Shown in pieces: positions 44,191 to 45,783 of a stretch of 45,783 nt of DNA. A program made the translations under genes and the position numbers. Where the stretch lies: positions 1 through 45,783 of the forward strand of contig NZ_JACKUK010000031.1 of assembly GCF_025822765.1 (NCBI RefSeq). The letters are read 5' to 3'. Within the stretch, counting starts at the first letter, position 1; each line of letters opens with the position of its first letter. This DNA is from Mycobacterium barrassiae (GTDB taxonomy: Bacteria > Actinomycetota > Actinomycetes > Mycobacteriales > Mycobacteriaceae). The notes beneath the pieces were generated by a model. The model did not search any database. It was not told the origin of the DNA and saw only the letters and a list, made by a program, of their open reading frames with translations.

Positions 44191-44424
44191 ATGAGGGCCG
44201 ACCTCGAATTCGCCTATGACCTGACACTCGACGAGGCGCGACGGCGCAGCGCAGTGGTCGAGGCCATCGGCCCCGATTGGGACCCGGTTGCAGTGCTCGC
44301 CGAGGAGCAGCGGGCCGAGGACATGCTGTATTCCAATCTCGACGAGGAACAGCAGCGGATCTACGACGAGCTGGTGCGTGCCGGTGTACTACCTGATCGG
44401 ACCGCCGCTCGTGCTACCGATTGA
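44191..44424 (+). CDS. Small DUF6400-like protein
   Basis: A 77-aa acidic protein resembling actinobacterial DUF6400: FAYDLTLDEARRRSAVVEAIGPDWDPVAVL, then LYSNLDEEQQRIYDELVRAGVLP. No membrane segment, signal or metal-binding cluster is seen. The ATG at 44191 has a strong GGAGG Shine-Dalgarno sequence 4 nt upstream; a longer frame from 44125 is rejected because it would start inside the IdeR-like box region. It overlaps the next gene by 41 bp. Function unknown; the iron box suggests a link to metal status. Confidence 0.75.
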   Translation: MRADLEFAYDLTLDEARRRSAVVEAIGPDWDPVAVLAEEQRAEDMLYSNLDEEQQRIYDELVRAGVLPDRTAARATD

Positions 44425-44644
44425 TCCCACCGCCGACCGCGGGCGCCGCGCCTGGCTGCCCTGCCCGTGCTGCGATCACGCCACCGGGTGCGGGGACTGC
44501 GAACAACGCAAGAACTGCGCCACACACTGGCAGTACCTGTTGAGCAATAAAGGTACACTCGTGCACCTACAGTGCTCCGATTGCGGCTACCTGTGGTCGA
44601 CGGACACCCGCAGGCGTGCGCGGCGACAACCCGGCGCCGCCTGA
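44384..44644 (+). CDS. Small zinc-ribbon-like protein
   Basis: An 86-aa protein rich in paired cysteines: CPCC, CGDC, C in QRKNC, and CSDCG near the C-terminus, a layout for one or two structural zinc sites. The tail is basic (RRRARRQP). The start is uncertain: GTG codons at 44378 and 44384 are possible, both inside the upstream gene. High third-position GC and the ordered cysteines support coding. It is probably coexpressed with the DUF6400-like gene. It converges with the LysR gene, 9 bp apart. Confidence 0.65.
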   Translation: MYYLIGPPLVLPIDPTADRGRRAWLPCPCCDHATGCGDCEQRKNCATHWQYLLSNKGTLVHLQCSDCGYLWSTDTRRRARRQPGAA

Positions 44645-44653
44645 CCGAAACCG

Positions 44654-45574
44654 CTACGCGTCCGCCTCTGGGCGCGGCCATTGCGGTCGCGGTAGTGAAT
44701 CCCCGGCAGGAGGCTGCATCCGGTCCAGGACCGCCCGCAGCGGTGGCCAGTCAGCACGTCCGCGGCGCGTCACCGCGTAGGCGGTCAACACCACTTCGGG
44801 TTGGGCCAGGGGGAGTACCTTGACGCCTTTGCCGGTCGGCCTGCCGATGGGTAACAGCCCGACACCGAAGCCGGCGGTGATGAGGTCCTCGACAAGGTCG
44901 AGGCTGTCGATCTCGTGTGCGATGCGCGGTGTGAAGCCCGCCAGCGATGCCAAGGTACGTACGGCGGTCTCGTCAGCTGTATTGCGGGAGTTGACAATCC
45001 ACGTCTGCTCCGCGTACGCGGCGACGTCGGCGGGGCCATCGGGAAACGTCGACGGCACCCCGAGCCCCCACGTGATCGACCACAGCGCCTCGGTCTGCAA
45101 CACCTGGCCGGGTGATGCGGGCGCGAGGTTGTAGTCGTAGGTCAGCGCCAGATCGAGGTCGTCGTTGGTCAACAGCGCGAAGGCCTCGATGGGCTCGTAC
45201 TCACTGATCACCAGGTGAACATCCGGATACCGTTCGGCCAGGTCGGCCACGATCGGCAGCAGCGACACCCGGATTCCGGTGGCGAATCCGCCGACCCGCA
45301 CCGTGCCCGACGGCTCGGCATCGGGATCGAGGTCCAGGCGTGCACTGTCGATCGCCGCGAGAATCGTGACCGCGTGGTCCGCCAGCCGTGCGCCCGCCGG
45401 CGTGAGCCGGACCCGGCGCCCGTCCGGTTCGACCAGCTGCGCGCCGACTTCCTTGGCGAGCGCTGCGATCTGCTGCGACACCGTCGACGTCGTGAGGTGG
45501 TGGGCATCGGCCACCGCCCGCATCGAGCCCAGGCGCGAGAGCGAAAGCAAAAGCGAGAGCCGCCGGGTGTCCAT
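44654..45574 (-). CDS. LysR-family transcriptional regulator
   Basis: A 306-aa LysR-type regulator. The N-terminal helix-turn-helix (about 1-60) reads LSLLLSLSRLGSMRAVADAHHLTTSTVSQQIAALAKEVGAQLVE, in pieces matching the LTTR signature. The effector domain starts at GTVRVGGFATGIRVSLLPIV and contains DLDLALTYDY. LTTRs often control a divergent neighbour, but the gene upstream lies outside this window. The ATG at 45574 has no obvious Shine-Dalgarno sequence. Target and effector unknown. Confidence 0.92.
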   Translation of the reverse strand: MDTRRLSLLLSLSRLGSMRAVADAHHLTTSTVSQQIAALAKEVGAQLVEPDGRRVRLTPAGARLADHAVTILAAIDSARLDLDPDAEPSGTVRVGGFATGIRVSLLPIVADLAERYPDVHLVISEYEPIEAFALLTNDDLDLALTYDYNLAPASPGQVLQTEALWSITWGLGVPSTFPDGPADVAAYAEQTWIVNSRNTADETAVRTLASLAGFTPRIAHEIDSLDLVEDLITAGFGVGLLPIGRPTGKGVKVLPLAQPEVVLTAYAVTRRGRADWPPLRAVLDRMQPPAGDSLPRPQWPRPEADA

Positions 45575-45621
45575 TCGGCCAATTGTTCACGACGGAGGAA
45601 CACATATCGGGAAATGAAAGC

Positions 45622-45661
45622 GCGGCACGCGAGCGATGGGGGGGTTGCGCTCGCGTGCCGC
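45622..45661. terminator. Strong hairpin upstream of the LysR gene
   Basis: GCGGCACGCGAGCG (45622-45635) pairs perfectly with CGCTCGCGTGCCGC (45648-45661); the loop contains a run of seven G. On the minus strand it is followed by CTTTCATTTCC, so it could terminate a minus-strand gene beyond the right edge. The 122 bases to its right show no convincing coding frame; they hold GATCAGC (45674-45680) and GCTGATC (45717-45723), which can pair. Confidence 0.45.
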
Positions 45662-45783
45662 CTAATGGGAGTCGATCAGCGTGTCCTTGACGGGGATCTT
45701 GGTTCTTCAGCGGGAGGCTGATCACCGGACCGCCGGCTGGTGAGCACTGTTACAGCCTGGAGTGCTGGTCGACTCCTACGGTT

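Noticed and set aside
45676-45783. C-terminal end of an off-window minus-strand gene
   Set aside because: The open frame has third-position GC of only about half, unlike real genes here.

Overview
The window looks like a chromosomal segment of a rapidly growing mycobacterium (Mycolicibacterium type). The evidence is the high GC content, RbpA, the aerobic cobalamin genes cobG-cobH-cobIJ and cobN, separate adjacent lnt and ppm1 genes (fused in M. tuberculosis), lppI and lipT homologues, F420-type PPOX proteins, and many promoters in which a TANNNT box sits 6-7 nt before a GTG or ATG start (leaderless transcription). I see no tRNA, rRNA, CRISPR array, insertion sequence or phage gene. All gene identities come from reading translations; no database search was possible.

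Layout. (1) 1-3.4 kb: minus-strand cobG-cobH-cobIJ closed by a T-tailed terminator. (2) 3.5-10.2 kb: an accessory block between cobG and cobN holding a 91-aa hypothetical protein, a TauD-like sulfonate/sulfate-ester dioxygenase, a divergent OpuC/ProU-type quaternary-amine ABC importer (permease, ATPase with CBS domains, permease, lipoprotein), a Baeyer-Villiger-type flavin monooxygenase and a 33-aa membrane miniprotein. (3) 10.3-15.2 kb: cobN and three tandem PPOX/F420-type paralogues. (4) 15.2-22.9 kb: GMC oxidoreductase, dienelactone hydrolase, fxsA, an amidohydrolase, lnt, ppm1, rbpA and a small zinc-finger protein, mostly syntenic with M. tuberculosis Rv2049c-Rv2054. (5) 23-28.9 kb: an OmpR-type DNA-binding domain fused to an alpha/beta hydrolase, a lipoprotein preceded by three 11-bp direct repeats, and an alkanesulfonate operon ssuC-ssuB-ssuA-ssuD. 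(6) 28.9-35.2 kb: lppI, lipT, a copper amine oxidase and a kinase-like/CrtC-like fusion. (7) 35.2-39.3 kb: ynfA, an SCO6745-like protein, and a gluconate module gntR / gntK-gntP. (8) 39.3-45.8 kb: an RDD membrane protein, a DoxX-like protein with a hendecad-repeat tail, a DUF6328-like membrane protein, a DHFR-like reductase, xylulokinase plus a metallo-beta-lactamase-fold hydrolase, a DUF6400-like protein with an IdeR-like box and a zinc-ribbon protein, and a LysR regulator.

How the genes work together. Two organosulfur routes (TauD-like dioxygenase and the complete ssu system) suggest scavenging of sulfur from sulfonates and sulfate esters. The TauD-like gene is divergent from the quaternary-amine importer, and three perfect 13-bp repeats lie between them, which raises the hypothesis of uptake and desulfation of a quaternary-ammonium sulfate ester such as choline-O-sulfate. 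lnt and ppm1 serve lipoprotein acylation and glycolipid/lipoprotein mannosylation, and several lipoproteins are encoded nearby. The most novel-looking unit is the wHTH-hydrolase fusion followed by 11-bp iterated repeats in front of a lipoprotein gene, which has the layout of a one-component ligand-sensing switch. Other unusual points are long hairpins without T-tracts at three gene ends, the hendecad-repeat DoxX protein and the kinase/CrtC-like fusion.
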